From NCBI RefSeq assembly GCF_003013405.1, contig NZ_PXZL01000034.1, positions 1 through 64,000 on the forward strand: a stretch of DNA of 64,000 nucleotides, read 5' to 3'. The notes under the pieces were generated by a model. The model had not been told where the DNA came from, made no database searches, and worked only from the letters and a program-made list of their open reading frames with translations. This document shows positions 21,828-31,214 of this stretch, one piece after another. The translations under genes and the position numbers were made by a program. How positions within the stretch are numbered: the stretch's first letter is position 1; each line of letters begins with the position of its first letter. The stretch comes from Brevibacillus formosus (GTDB lineage Bacteria; Bacillota; Bacilli; Brevibacillales; Brevibacillaceae).

Positions 21828-24740
21828 TCACAGCTTCGCTTCATAGGCCGCAAGCAATTGAGCTGCTTGCTTGTTGTACTGGTTGACCAAGCCTTGAATG
21901 GCTTTTTGCCACTCAGCTTGTGGGAACGGCACTGGTAGTTGATTGGCCGGCTTGCCGTTCACGATTAGTGCTGTTGTGAGCATTTGCTGTTGTGCGTCAC
22001 TGAGTGAAGCCGTCGTTAACACCTTTGGCTTGAGCACTTTTTTTCCTTTCAGGGAACGCATGAGCTCTGTCATCAAGATGTGCTGATACTCCGCGTACAA
22101 ATTCATCGTCATGTAGTAGCTCATTCCCTCTCGAAACGGTACAATTCCCCGTTTCTGTGCCCATTCCAATACCTGTGGCGTCGTCATCGCTTGACTAGTT
22201 TTGCCCGTCGCCATGAAATAAGCCACTCGGAACATATCTTCGTCGCTCATGACAGAACGATTCTCATCGGCTTTGATGATACCCTTGGACACCAGTTCTG
22301 AAAGTACCGCCTGCTTGCCTGCATCCTTCGGCAGATTCAAATAAAGCGCCAGATTGGCAAAAAAATGGCTCTCGCTGTTGCCGCCAGCTGGCCAGCTATA
22401 CGGTTTATCGAAATCGATCAGCTCAAGCGGGCGTTGTCGCATCAACTCTGAGTAGGCAGAAAATGACTGGAAGGAGATCGGCCGATAGGTGACTACTGGC
22501 TTTTTCGTCAGGAATCGGGTGGCAAACAGCTCTTGCCCGCCATGCCCGAGATAGCCAAATTGGTCTTTTGTCGTGAACACATAGGGAGGCTGGCTGGCAG
22601 AAGTGCTCCACAATTGCATAAATAACTGGTCAACCGGCATAATCGTCTCAAATTTGGCACTGGTCAGCACCTTGCCATCCATAGACAGCAGTCCAAATAA
22701 TCCCGTCTTTTTATCCTGATAAACGATGGCACTCTGCTTGCGATCCGGTAAAATCAAAAACTTCAAGGACTGATAATCCCCTGTGCTCAAGCGCTGCAGC
22801 TCTGGTGAGTATACGTCCCACCCTGCACTCGTTTGAACGAGCAGCTTGTTGAAATCGGCCTCTGCTACATAACCGTTCACGCCCGTGAGCTTATTTACGA
22901 GCTGATTTCCTTCTGGTGCCCATATATCAAAGGTGCCGTCTGCACGTGCCGCTATCGCGATTTTGTGATCTTGTAGCATTCTTTCGGTTATATCGCGATA
23001 AATAGCTTCGCTGACGACCTGAAGCTGCCCGCCATCGGTCTTGCTCATTGACATTCCCACGACACCCGGTCTTACACTCATGGTGTATACGGAGTCAGCC
23101 ACTTTGATCAAGGTGATTGGCGATCTGTCGTTGCCACCCTTCCACATCCCGACTTTGTTCTCTGTAGTCAGCAGCTTGCCCTCTGGCGTATACAAATCGG
23201 TCCAATCACGATCCATTGCAACGATCAGCTTGGTATCGGAACCCAAGTAGACAGATTGGTAGTGCTTGCTGATTGGTTGTTTTGTCTTGCGGTCCACGAT
23301 CATAACGCCTTTTCCCGGCTGATACTCTGTCGTCAAATCATCGGACAACGGTTTTGGATTGCCAGCTTCTTGTGGTTTCCCGCTGAAGTTGTATCGCTGC
23401 ACTTTTCCATCCGGCTCAGTCACCAACACCCGCCCCGTTGCTTCCTCATAGCGAATGACTCGATTCTCGACAGGAGCCAAAACCAAGCCTTCATTTTCAG
23501 AATAAAGTCCGATTTTGTTTCCGTCCTTAATGCTGAGCATGCTGTAGCTGCCCAATGTCACATACGAGTCGAACCAAAAATCAGGCTCTTTGACTTCTTT
23601 ATTCCAGCCAGGGAGGATTGCTTTTTTCCCGTCGCTGCGGACGAGCAAGCGTGCAGCTGGCGGACCTTCTACCGAAGAATAAGTGAACGGTATGACCGTT
23701 CCTCCTCCAACCTGGGCGACTCCGTACAGATTCGTTTTAGGGTCCTGTCCCAGTACATAGCTCCCATGTAAAAATTGGGCGCCTTTTTTGAATGGATGTG
23801 CAGTGCCTTTGGCAACGGAATGATATGTGGCTACATCTCCAGTTACGGTGTAGTACACATCCGGATTTTGGTTTTCGATCCCCACTTCTTTATATATGGG
23901 CTCTGCCAGCATCCGTCCGTCTTTCCACAACCCTTGTCCTTTTGGCCCAATCACCTGAAAGTATCCATTATTCCATATATAAATCGCGTTGTATTTGGGC
24001 TCCAGTACGTACTTTCCATTGCGATCAAGCAAGCCTTCTTTTCCACCAGATCGAACCTTAAGATACGCGGTGTCTGGACCACCTTCGTTCGGAATCAGTT
24101 CTGTCTTTGCCAGTGCAAACAGCTTTTTGCCGGAAGCAGAATCGTACATGATAAGCTCTTTGGGTGTGGTCGCGACGAAATATCGCTTTTTCTCCGCCTC
24201 TTTATTTTCCGTCTGACCAGGAGCAACGAGTTGCACCATCGTCAGCTTGCCCGCAAATGGAGGAACGAGGACCTTGCCATCCCCATTGAGCAGCATCGAT
24301 GATTTTCCCAGCAGCATAATTGCCGTCCCTTGCTCTGCGGACGAATAATACGGATGCGCCCCAGCAAATTTCATGGTCGACAGCTTGTGCGTCTTCAAAT
24401 CGATATACTGAAACCAGCCGCCTTTTTGAACAATCGCGATATTTTTGGAATCGGGAATGTCGATGTTATCCCAAATTGTAGGGGTTATTTCCTTCCCGGT
24501 TCGCGGGTCGATAATTCCTTTTTTACCGCCCTTTGTAACGATCATGCCTGAAGAAGTTATCTGAAATTCATCATAAATCGCCTGAGTAACCAGCTTGTTA
24601 CCATCCGTAAAGCCGATCTTGTAGTCTGTTAAATACGGCTGAATCTGGGAAAACGTAGCAGCATGGACAGAAGAAGTCCACGCACTTGCCCCGAGTATGA
24701 CCGCAGTAACCAAACTCATGGTTTTCGTTTTTATGTTCAT
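21828..24740 (-). CDS. Large exported WG-repeat protein
   Basis: 970 residues with a signal peptide (cut near SSVHA, residue 27). The body carries repeated KGGKKGIIDPRTGK-, GGKEGLLDRNGKYVLEPKYN- and KKTGLFGLLSMDGKVL-type motifs, the WG (beta-propeller-like) repeat of surface proteins. The last ~230 residues are mixed helical and include a stretch resembling a degenerate SLH domain (YLNLPKDAGKQAVLSELVSKG). GGAGG precedes the ATG. Single large gene, role unknown, probably envelope-associated. Confidence 0.82.
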   Translation of the reverse strand: MNIKTKTMSLVTAVILGASAWTSSVHAATFSQIQPYLTDYKIGFTDGNKLVTQAIYDEFQITSSGMIVTKGGKKGIIDPRTGKEITPTIWDNIDIPDSKNIAIVQKGGWFQYIDLKTHKLSTMKFAGAHPYYSSAEQGTAIMLLGKSSMLLNGDGKVLVPPFAGKLTMVQLVAPGQTENKEAEKKRYFVATTPKELIMYDSASGKKLFALAKTELIPNEGGPDTAYLKVRSGGKEGLLDRNGKYVLEPKYNAIYIWNNGYFQVIGPKGQGLWKDGRMLAEPIYKEVGIENQNPDVYYTVTGDVATYHSVAKGTAHPFKKGAQFLHGSYVLGQDPKTNLYGVAQVGGGTVIPFTYSSVEGPPAARLLVRSDGKKAILPGWNKEVKEPDFWFDSYVTLGSYSMLSIKDGNKIGLYSENEGLVLAPVENRVIRYEEATGRVLVTEPDGKVQRYNFSGKPQEAGNPKPLSDDLTTEYQPGKGVMIVDRKTKQPISKHYQSVYLGSDTKLIVAMDRDWTDLYTPEGKLLTTENKVGMWKGGNDRSPITLIKVADSVYTMSVRPGVVGMSMSKTDGGQLQVVSEAIYRDITERMLQDHKIAIAARADGTFDIWAPEGNQLVNKLTGVNGYVAEADFNKLLVQTSAGWDVYSPELQRLSTGDYQSLKFLILPDRKQSAIVYQDKKTGLFGLLSMDGKVLTSAKFETIMPVDQLFMQLWSTSASQPPYVFTTKDQFGYLGHGGQELFATRFLTKKPVVTYRPISFQSFSAYSELMRQRPLELIDFDKPYSWPAGGNSESHFFANLALYLNLPKDAGKQAVLSELVSKGIIKADENRSVMSDEDMFRVAYFMATGKTSQAMTTPQVLEWAQKRGIVPFREGMSYYMTMNLYAEYQHILMTELMRSLKGKKVLKPKVLTTASLSDAQQQMLTTALIVNGKPANQLPVPFPQAEWQKAIQGLVNQYNKQAAQLLAAYEAKL

Positions 24741-24941
24741 TGGTGACTAGCCTCCTATGGCAACGTTCCCTTCCTTTGACGCTTCGTAGGGTGAAATAGT
24801 TTCGCTACACTTTTCAAGCAACTGGAACCTTTTCTTTCCGTCCACTCGCTTTTAAGCGTGCTATAATTGTTCACACCGACGCAGTATAATCATCGTATAC
24901 GGATGGGAGTGCTGAAAAGAGCACTTGGAAAGGATGTTCCC

Positions 24942-26003
24942 ATGAATTTCTTTGCTGCCGCCTTGCAAAAGCCGGATGTAAGACGATTTGGGATTTTAGC
25001 GTTGTTTTGTTTGTTGCTTTACTCCTTGGGAAGTATGCTGAACATGGTTTTGCTTACCTTTTTAGTTACTTATTTAATGAATCGGCTGCACCAATACCTC
25101 ACGCGGCTCACTCACAAAGTCGTGCCGATCCATCCCAAGCTGATTCTCATTTTTCTCTATATGCTGCTGACATTCTTTCTCGTTGTGGGTGGGATGAAAG
25201 CCATTCCGGCGCTTATTCACCAAACCGGACAATTGTTCCATGTTATCGAGCAAGTGTACCACCAAAATCAGCACAATGAGTTTGCCCCTTATCTTATGTC
25301 TGTTGTTGGGAAGCTCGATATGAAGGGCATCGTACAAGGCAGCCTTGATTTTCTCGCAGTGATCAGAAACATTGGGTTCAATGTCTTTCTAGCGATTATT
25401 TTGAGCCTGTTTTTCCTGCTCGGAAAAGACAATGTCGTTACGTTTACCGCTCAATTTCGCACGAGCAAATTATCCTGGCTGTACAACGAAATCGCCTACT
25501 TCAGCCAAAAATTCATCCTGACCTTTGGCAAAGTAATCGAAACACAGCTGTTGATCGCTTTATTCAATACGACCTTCACCGTCATCGGTCTATGGATCAT
25601 GGGCTTTCCGAATCTATTGGGACTCGCGATCATGGTCTTCATCCTGGGACTCATTCCGGTTGCAGGTGTTGCTATTTCATTGATTCCGCTCAGTGCCATC
25701 GCCTATAGCGTCGGTGGTATCGCAACTGTCGTCTATTTGCTCATTTTCATCATGGTGATTCACGCGCTTGAAGCCTATGTGCTGAATCCTCGCTTGATGG
25801 CAACGAAGACTCACTTGCCGATTTTTTACACATTTGTCGTTCTGATCTTTTCCGAGCATTTCTTTGGGGTATGGGGACTGATTGTCGGGATTCCGTCCTT
25901 TGTTTTCTTGCTGGACATCTTCGAAGTGAAGAAAATGGAACAACCCCCGTCCAAAAACCGATCCGTTCCAAAAGATGTGCGAGATGTACAAGTCAATACC
26001 TGA
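24942..26003 (+). CDS. AI-2E family transporter
   Basis: 353 residues with seven or eight membrane segments. The family's C-terminal loop region is clear: GLIPVAGVAISLIPLSAIAY, LEAYVLNPRLMATKTHLP and FGVWGLIVGIPSFVFLLDIF. Members export small molecules or act as Na+/H+ antiporters; the name does not prove AI-2 export. The ATG at 24942 has GGAAAGGA 7 bases upstream, preferred over the longer open frame. Confidence 0.88.
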   Translation: MNFFAAALQKPDVRRFGILALFCLLLYSLGSMLNMVLLTFLVTYLMNRLHQYLTRLTHKVVPIHPKLILIFLYMLLTFFLVVGGMKAIPALIHQTGQLFHVIEQVYHQNQHNEFAPYLMSVVGKLDMKGIVQGSLDFLAVIRNIGFNVFLAIILSLFFLLGKDNVVTFTAQFRTSKLSWLYNEIAYFSQKFILTFGKVIETQLLIALFNTTFTVIGLWIMGFPNLLGLAIMVFILGLIPVAGVAISLIPLSAIAYSVGGIATVVYLLIFIMVIHALEAYVLNPRLMATKTHLPIFYTFVVLIFSEHFFGVWGLIVGIPSFVFLLDIFEVKKMEQPPSKNRSVPKDVRDVQVNT

Positions 26004-26017
26004 CGGATGGAAATAAA

Positions 26018-26052
26018 GAAGGAGCCCCTCTTGAAAAGGGCTCCTTTTCTTT
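26018..26052. terminator. Terminator between convergent genes
   Basis: AAGGAGCCCCTC/GAAAAGGGGCTCCTT stem followed by TTCTTTTT. Confidence 0.88.
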
Positions 26053-26058
26053 TTGCTT

Positions 26059-26946
26059 TTATTTTTTGCCTTCAAACCATTTGATCAAAGCTTGCGTACC
26101 GCTATCTGCCTCGCCGTTTGCTGCCAATTCTTCATAGAGCGATTTGGAGAGTGCAAGTCCTGGCGTCATCAGCCCCATTTCCTCCGCTGCTTCCAATGCG
26201 ATACCCATGTCCTTGATAAAATGTTTGACGTAAAAGCCAGGAGCGAAGTTGCCCGCGATCATACGCGGCGCCAGATTCGACAGCGACCAGCTGCCTGCGG
26301 CACCCGCTCCAATGCTCGTCAGCACTTTTTCCGGGTCCAGACCTGCTTTTTTCGCATACGCGATCGCTTCGCACACACCGATCATGTTCGTCGCAATGCA
26401 AATCTGGTTGCACATTTTGGTATGCTGACCTGCACCTGGTCCACCCTGCAAGACGACGTTGGTCCCCATGATCGTGAACACTGGCTCCATCGCATCAAAT
26501 ACTTCCTGATCGCCGCCAACCATGATGGTCAGTCGCGCTTCCCGTGCCCCTACATCTCCACCGGAGACAGGCGCATCCAGGGAATACAGCTCGTGCTTTT
26601 TGGCTTCCTCATAAATATGTTTCGCCAGCGACGGTTTCGATGTCGTCATATCGATCAAATAAGTGCCTGGCTTCGCATTGGCCACAATTCCATCCGCGCT
26701 AAGATACACTTCCTCGACATCAGATGGGTAGCCGACCATAGTAATGATGACGTTTGCCTCTTTTGCCAGCTCACTGACATGCTCCTTCCAGATCGCACCG
26801 GCTGCCAGCAAATCTGCCGCTTTTTCCTTTGTACGCGTGTATACCAGCACTGTATATCCCGCTTGCAGAAAATGGTTTGCCATGCTTTTCCCCATGACAC
26901 CCGTTCCTACAAATCCAATAATTCTTTCACTTACAGGCAAAGTCAT
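26059..26946 (-). CDS. 3-hydroxyisobutyrate dehydrogenase-like NAD(P) oxidoreductase (YkwC-like)
   Basis: 295 residues of the beta-hydroxyacid dehydrogenase family. Rossmann motif GFVGTGVMGKSMA is at the N-terminus, the substrate loop DAPVSGGDVGAREARLTIMVGG at about 125, and the catalytic lysine in GQHTKMCNQ. AAGGAG lies 9 bases before the ATG at 26946. Substrate could be 3-hydroxyisobutyrate, tartronate semialdehyde or a related acid. Confidence 0.88.
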   Translation of the reverse strand: MTLPVSERIIGFVGTGVMGKSMANHFLQAGYTVLVYTRTKEKAADLLAAGAIWKEHVSELAKEANVIITMVGYPSDVEEVYLSADGIVANAKPGTYLIDMTTSKPSLAKHIYEEAKKHELYSLDAPVSGGDVGAREARLTIMVGGDQEVFDAMEPVFTIMGTNVVLQGGPGAGQHTKMCNQICIATNMIGVCEAIAYAKKAGLDPEKVLTSIGAGAAGSWSLSNLAPRMIAGNFAPGFYVKHFIKDMGIALEAAEEMGLMTPGLALSKSLYEELAANGEADSGTQALIKWFEGKK

Positions 26947-27077
26947 GTGAACCACTCCTTCGTTTCTCTCTTTCCTATTATCTCGACAATTGTACTTCTC
27001 GAATCTATCCGAATATTCCTGCTTTGTTTAAAGGAATCGGCATGATGATCGCAGGCGTAGGGCATTATCGCCCTCCC

Positions 27078-28190
27078 CTACAAAATCAATTGCTCCGGAT
27101 TCAGCCCCAGCAGCGCCTCATGCACAAACCTTCCGTCTTTTCGAATGAGTACATCGTCAAACCAGATTTCGCCGCCACCGTATTCGGGGCGCTGAATGCA
27201 GATCAGGTCCCAGTGAATCGCGCTGCGGTTGCCGTTATCCGCCTGATCATAGGCACGACCCGGTGTAAGATGGAAGCTGCCAGCGATTTTTTCATCAAAC
27301 AAAGTATCCCCCATCGGATGCAAAATGTACGGGTTAAACGCAATGGCGAATTCACCGATGTAGCGTGCACCTTCATCTGTGTCCAATATTTCTGTTAGCT
27401 TGTCCGCATGGTTCGCGTGCGCCTCGACAATCTTTCCTTCCCGAAAAGTAAACCGGACGTTTTCAAACGTCGTACCTTTGAAATTGCTGGGCGTATTGTA
27501 GCTGATCGTCCCGTGAATCGAGTCGCGCACAGGAGAGGTGTACACTTCTCCATCGGGAATGTTTCGTTTGCCTACCGCTGTCCGCGTCCCAATCCCTTTG
27601 ATCGAAAACGTCAGGTCTGTCCCTGGTCCGACGATGCGCACCTTGTCTGTTTTGTCCATGAGGTCGTACAACGGCTGGCACGCTTCGGCCATTTTCCGAT
27701 AATCGAGTGAACATACGTTGAAATAAAAATCCTCAAATGCTTCTGTCGTCATGTTGGCCTTTTGGGCCAGAGCCGAAGTCGGGTAGTTAATGCGCAGTCC
27801 CGTAATCTGATTGTCGACATAATGGAATATGGAATCATACGCTTCTGCATACAGACGGTACTTCTCCTGCGGAACATCCTTCATCTCACTGTCATTCGTT
27901 TCGCCATGAATTCCGATATAGCCCTGCATGCCAAACCACATGTCCTTTTCCCACTGAACGGTCTGGGCAAGCTGCTCTTCGGTTAGCCCTTTCAACCATT
28001 CCCGCTGGACCTGGGGCCGTACAAAGCGCAGGTGGGGATACGCTCCCTTCGCATACAGTCGCTTCACCAATTCCATTGCGAGCGGTTCTCCTTCATCCAC
28101 GACCATGATCATAATATGCTGTTTGGCCTGCACATCCATGCTGTAAGAAATTAAGTTGTCTGCTATTTTTCCTAGTCTTTCATCTCTCAT
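27078..28190 (-). CDS. M29 family aminopeptidase
   Basis: 370 residues. Metal ligands of the AmpS/AmpT family are recognisable in FREGKIVEAHA, GEFAIAFNP, the HLTPGRAY region and SAIHWDLI. Releases N-terminal amino acids with two metal ions. The ATG at 28190 (AAAGGA upstream) gives the family-typical MRDERLGKIADNLISYS start; the frame is open to 28232. Confidence 0.9.
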   Translation of the reverse strand: MRDERLGKIADNLISYSMDVQAKQHIMIMVVDEGEPLAMELVKRLYAKGAYPHLRFVRPQVQREWLKGLTEEQLAQTVQWEKDMWFGMQGYIGIHGETNDSEMKDVPQEKYRLYAEAYDSIFHYVDNQITGLRINYPTSALAQKANMTTEAFEDFYFNVCSLDYRKMAEACQPLYDLMDKTDKVRIVGPGTDLTFSIKGIGTRTAVGKRNIPDGEVYTSPVRDSIHGTISYNTPSNFKGTTFENVRFTFREGKIVEAHANHADKLTEILDTDEGARYIGEFAIAFNPYILHPMGDTLFDEKIAGSFHLTPGRAYDQADNGNRSAIHWDLICIQRPEYGGGEIWFDDVLIRKDGRFVHEALLGLNPEQLIL

Positions 28191-28377
28191 CGCGCACGCG
28201 TCCTTTCTGGATTTTGATTGCTCTTCCAGCATAACGCGCGTTTGTCAGAGGAATATCATCGGGAACAGCTGTTGATGATTTCGTGCTTTTGGCGTTTGGC
28301 AAGTTTGTACGAAGAAGTTCTTGAGATCATTGTACTGCATTCACCTTCTAAGTTTTGCTTTCAAACAATAACGAGAA

Positions 28378-28595
28378 GCTGCGTAGAAGAAGCGAATTTC
28401 CAGTCCAAGCGCCTCTGGAGCCCAACCTAGCTTCGGAATAAATGGCGGGGAATTTAAGCTTCACTTATGAAATTCTTCCTCGAAACTTCTACGTTTGAAG
28501 CGCTCCCGCCATTTATTCCGAAGCGGACAGTCATACTTCTTGCGGGGCGTAGGCCGAAGCGTAGACTGGAAATTCGCTTCTTCCCACACTACAGC
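28378..28595. repeat. Palindromic repeat element, copy 1 (~218 bp)
   Basis: Imperfect palindrome over its whole length. Outer arms GAAGCGAATTTCCAGTC/GACTGGAAATTCGCTTC; inner arms GCTTCGGAATAAATGGCGGG/CCCGCCATTTATTCCGAAGC. Nearly identical copies are at 41073-41290 (inverted) and 47585-47804. No coding capacity. The 150 bp between this copy and the aminopeptidase start hold no gene I can support. Confidence 0.92.
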
Positions 28596-28653
28596 CCCAT
28601 TTCATACAAAAAAGCGATGCTAAGGAACTTGCCCTGCACCGCTTCTCCACGAT

Positions 28654-29127
28654 TCACTTTCCTAACCGCTTGTGCTGGACATCCTCCACACGCTGACTGA
28701 TCCTGGCGAGTACAAAGGCGATGATGACCGAGAATATCACAATGCCGTAAAATCCGGCTCCGATCCCTATGCCAATCCCTCCAGCGAAAAAGATCATGGC
28801 TGCGGAGGTCAGTCCTTTTACTTTCAAGCCGTCCTTTAAGATGACGCCTGCTCCCAAAAAGCCAAGACCTGTAACAATCTGCGCAGCCAAGCGCATCGGG
28901 TCCATCATCGTTCCGTTGCCAGGCGCACTGTATAGCTTTGTACTGTAAATGGAAACGAGTGTGATGAGCGTGCAGGCTACGGACACGTACATATACGTTT
29001 TCAGTCCGGCAGGCTTGTTTCTGTGCGAGCGATCCCACCCGATGAACAAACCGAGAATCGCGCTCACCACTACCCGCGCATACATTTCCAAGTCATACTG
29101 CACATACAACCATTGTAGAGTCTCCAT
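28654..29127 (-). CDS. MgtC/SapB family membrane protein
   Basis: 157 residues, about five membrane segments. Typical motifs: LGLFIGWDRSHRNKPAGLKTY, RLAAQIVTGLGFLGAGVILKDG and VKGLTSAAMIFFAGGIGIG. Family members modulate Mg2+ stress and membrane potential. No M-box riboswitch is seen upstream. Start ATG 29127 with AAGG 8 bases before; a GTG at 29136 is in frame. Confidence 0.9.
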   Translation of the reverse strand: METLQWLYVQYDLEMYARVVVSAILGLFIGWDRSHRNKPAGLKTYMYVSVACTLITLVSIYSTKLYSAPGNGTMMDPMRLAAQIVTGLGFLGAGVILKDGLKVKGLTSAAMIFFAGGIGIGIGAGFYGIVIFSVIIAFVLARISQRVEDVQHKRLGK

Positions 29128-29240
29128 CCTCGTCACCTTCTTATAGCGATAGAGACATGATATGTGCAGACTCGAAAAATAGACCGGATTTTTAAAAAGC
29201 TTACTCCCTTTCTATCCTCACTTCTGGCCCGACAAAGACT

Positions 29241-29543
29241 TCAAACAACCGCTCCCAGGGAAGCTTGAAGCCAATCGCCAATTTCTTCCCCATCGCCCGG
29301 AGTTATAAAATGACCGAGTATGTCTTCGTCCGGCATAATCGGCTCCACTCCGCCTGCCCGTGCTGACATTTGCGGAAAATACGTATTGACTGGGCGATCA
29401 TCGAGGGGGACAAGGGCGACTTTGGCAATGGGCTTGGGTAACGCTTTTTTCGCCGCTACTGTACTCGCCTGCGCAAATGGAACCATGCCTGTTACTAGTG
29501 CCGCCATAGCCAGTGTTGAAATGACAACGCGCAACTTTTTCAT
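29241..29543 (-). pseudogene. DUF4127 gene remnant (N-terminal 100 codons)
   Basis: Signal peptide followed by VALVPLDDRPVNTYFPQMSARAGG, the conserved start of DUF4127 proteins, which run to 500 or more residues. The frame ends after 100 residues in unrelated sequence. The rest of the gene has been deleted. Confidence 0.75.
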
Positions 29544-29573
29544 AGAGCCAATCTCCTTTCAAAATGAAAAGGT

Positions 29574-29986
29574 TTACTCGAGAACGGCATCCGCTAGACG
29601 CAATTGTTCCTGTAATTTCGCCACGTGAATCGAACGCGGAATGGTCTTGCCATGAAACGCGATGGCCGCTGCTGTACCTGCTGCTTGCCCTGTCGCCATA
29701 CAGCTCGGGGTAAGCCTGGTCGTAGCCAGCGCCTCATGTGTCGTAGAGATACAACGCCCCGCCGCAAGCAAGTTGTCGACGGACTGAGGGATCAGGCATC
29801 GATACGGAATGTCATAAGCGCCCTCCCCCTCAATATCTGCTGCCACTACGCCTTTGCCAGAAGGATCGTGAGTGTCAACCGATAGCCGCTTCGTGCGACG
29901 ACATCCGGAAAACGTCTGCCTGCAACCACGTCTTCGATCGTCAAGCTGTACTCTCCGACGATTCTGCGTGTCTCACGGATTCCAAT
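29574..29986 (-). pseudogene. FAD-dependent oxidoreductase remnant (C-terminal part, frameshifted)
   Basis: Two frames together give the C-terminus of an FAD_oxidored (PF12831-type) protein: RETRRIVGEYSLTIEDVVAGRRFPD in one, then after a shift near 29880 VDTHDPSGKGVVAADIEGEG and PYRCLIPQSVDNLLAAGRCIS, ending LRLADAVLE. The FAD-binding N-terminus is missing. A 1-base frameshift and a large 5' deletion make it non-functional. Confidence 0.8.
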
Positions 29987-30295
29987 TTGCGTTCCGACAG
30001 AAGTAGCCGACGTATTTGTCTGAATTTCTTTTAAAATGGACAGGATTTCTGGATCGTAGAGCGGCATGAGTGATAAACGCTTTATCTCCCGAATATTACG
30101 CTCCAGGTTGCGATTGATCTGGCCCACAATCTGCTCCGTGTATTCAGCCGTTCTCAATTCCGTTGAAGCCGAAAACTTGCTGTACGTGATGATTCCTTGC
30201 AAGCTTAACGGGATTGCGATCAAGCAGAGAAAAAGCGTGAGAATCTTCGCCCGTAGCGTTCCTTGCAAAAAAAGCGTCGAGATTTTCCTGTTCAT
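29987..30295 (-). pseudogene. Sensor histidine kinase remnant (N-terminus only)
   Basis: About 100 codons from the start of a YesM-type kinase: basic N-terminus, membrane segment (ILTLFLCLIAIPLSLQGII) and the helical start of the sensor domain. At about 29987 the frame runs straight into the FAD oxidoreductase fragment, so one deletion joined the two genes. HAMP, His-kinase and ATPase domains are gone. Confidence 0.72.
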
Positions 30296-30336
30296 GATGG
30301 CCCCTTTCTACTTGTTTGAATAATCAGTATTTTTTC

Positions 30337-30369
30337 ACCAAAAAATCCGTCAGGTCAAAATCCTGACGG
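30337..30369 (-). terminator. Intrinsic terminator
   Basis: CCGTCAGG (30347-30354) and CCTGACGG (30362-30369); minus-strand T-run TTTTTT follows. Probably ends transcription of the 30636-31028 gene and its remnant neighbour. Confidence 0.8.
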
Positions 30370-30486
30370 GTACCTGCTTCCTCCATAAATAACCTCCTCG
30401 CATCGGAAGCTATTCATACTATTTAAACAGAAAAACGGACGCCTGTTAACCGTCCGCTTGTAGCTTGTTCGACTATTCCAATGTAT

Positions 30487-30637
30487 AAAGTAAAGAACGG
30501 TATCATGCAGGCTGCCATCAGCCGATCGGGCAAGCCCCGGAATACGTCCTGCTTCTTGATAGCCCATCGACTGATACAACTGGCTGGATGGATCGCCCGC
30601 TCTTGTATCCAAAACGAGGAGCCTCCGAATTGTTTTT
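30487..30637 (-). pseudogene. GNAT acetyltransferase remnant (C-terminus)
   Basis: The frame reads LLVLDTRAGDPSSQLYQSMGYQ and then EAGRIPGLARSADGSLHDTVLYF, the last ~50 residues of a GNAT acetyltransferase. The 5' part is absent: the fragment begins exactly at the stop of the upstream membrane-protein gene, which suggests a deletion joint. Confidence 0.75.
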
Positions 30638-31028
30638 AAGGTCGATATCCGTACATACTGAAAACAAACAGCAAGCATAGATAGATGATCGCTGCGGGTA
30701 CAATGGTAAGAGAAATGAAAAACCGTTTCTTCACACCGTTGGCATTTCGAAACAGCCAAAAGTAGATGAACAGCAGGATGAGGAGAAATGGGACAAAATA
30801 AAAGCCAAGCATGAGTCCCACCCAATCCGAGTTGGTTTCCCAGAACTGCTCCGGCACGGGCACCTTATGATATTCACTATATATCTGTTCTTTACGTGAT
30901 ATAAATAGGTAAGATAGCACGAGGTAGTAACCGAATATAACAAATTTCAGCCAAGGCTTGATCTGTTTCGCTGCGAGTGTTATGGAAAAAATGATTCCTA
31001 GGATAAACCATAATGCCATGTATTCCAT
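30636..31028 (-). CDS. Hypothetical four-segment membrane protein
   Basis: 130 residues with hydrophobic segments at about 2-20, 28-44, 69-93 and 103-126, and a charged loop SRKEQIYSEYHKVPVPEQ. No family recognised. AGGAGG lies 7 bases before the ATG. It abuts the GNAT remnant on its 3' side. Confidence 0.6.
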   Translation of the reverse strand: MEYMALWFILGIIFSITLAAKQIKPWLKFVIFGYYLVLSYLFISRKEQIYSEYHKVPVPEQFWETNSDWVGLMLGFYFVPFLLILLFIYFWLFRNANGVKKRFFISLTIVPAAIIYLCLLFVFSMYGYRP

Positions 31029-31121
31029 CTGGATCCCTCCTACGAAGGATTATAGGGATCGGATCTGCTGGAGATAAGTACCAACTTTTTTTGGTACCTC
31101 ACCCTCACGTGATTGCAAGAG

Positions 31122-31150
31122 TCGACAAAATTTGGAATACTTCCTATAAT
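31122..31150 (+). promoter_or_regulatory. Sigma-A-type promoter
   Basis: TCGACA (31122-31127), 17-bp spacer, perfect TATAAT (31145-31150). Precedes the glycosyltransferase gene by 65 bp. Confidence 0.72.
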
Positions 31151-31214
31151 AGACTTGTCAAACAACATGGTATGCGAGTATCTTTGCATATAGAAAGCTC
31201 ACTACCTGTAGGAG

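Noticed and set aside
24867-24941. N-terminal extension of the AI-2E family protein
   Set aside because: The extension covers the promoter region (TATAAT near 24860) and the ATG at 24942 has a proper ribosome site.
28218-28430. 70-codon plus-strand frame before repeat copy 1
   Set aside because: Its 3' end lies in the palindromic repeat, it has no ribosome site, and no family is recognised.
29846-30295. 149-residue protein as a real gene
   Set aside because: It is a kinase N-terminus joined to oxidoreductase sequence by deletion, not a functional fusion.
30334-30396. 20-codon minus-strand ORF with AGGAGG that contains the terminator hairpin
   Set aside because: Too short and overlaps the terminator stem; more likely the left-over start of a deleted gene.
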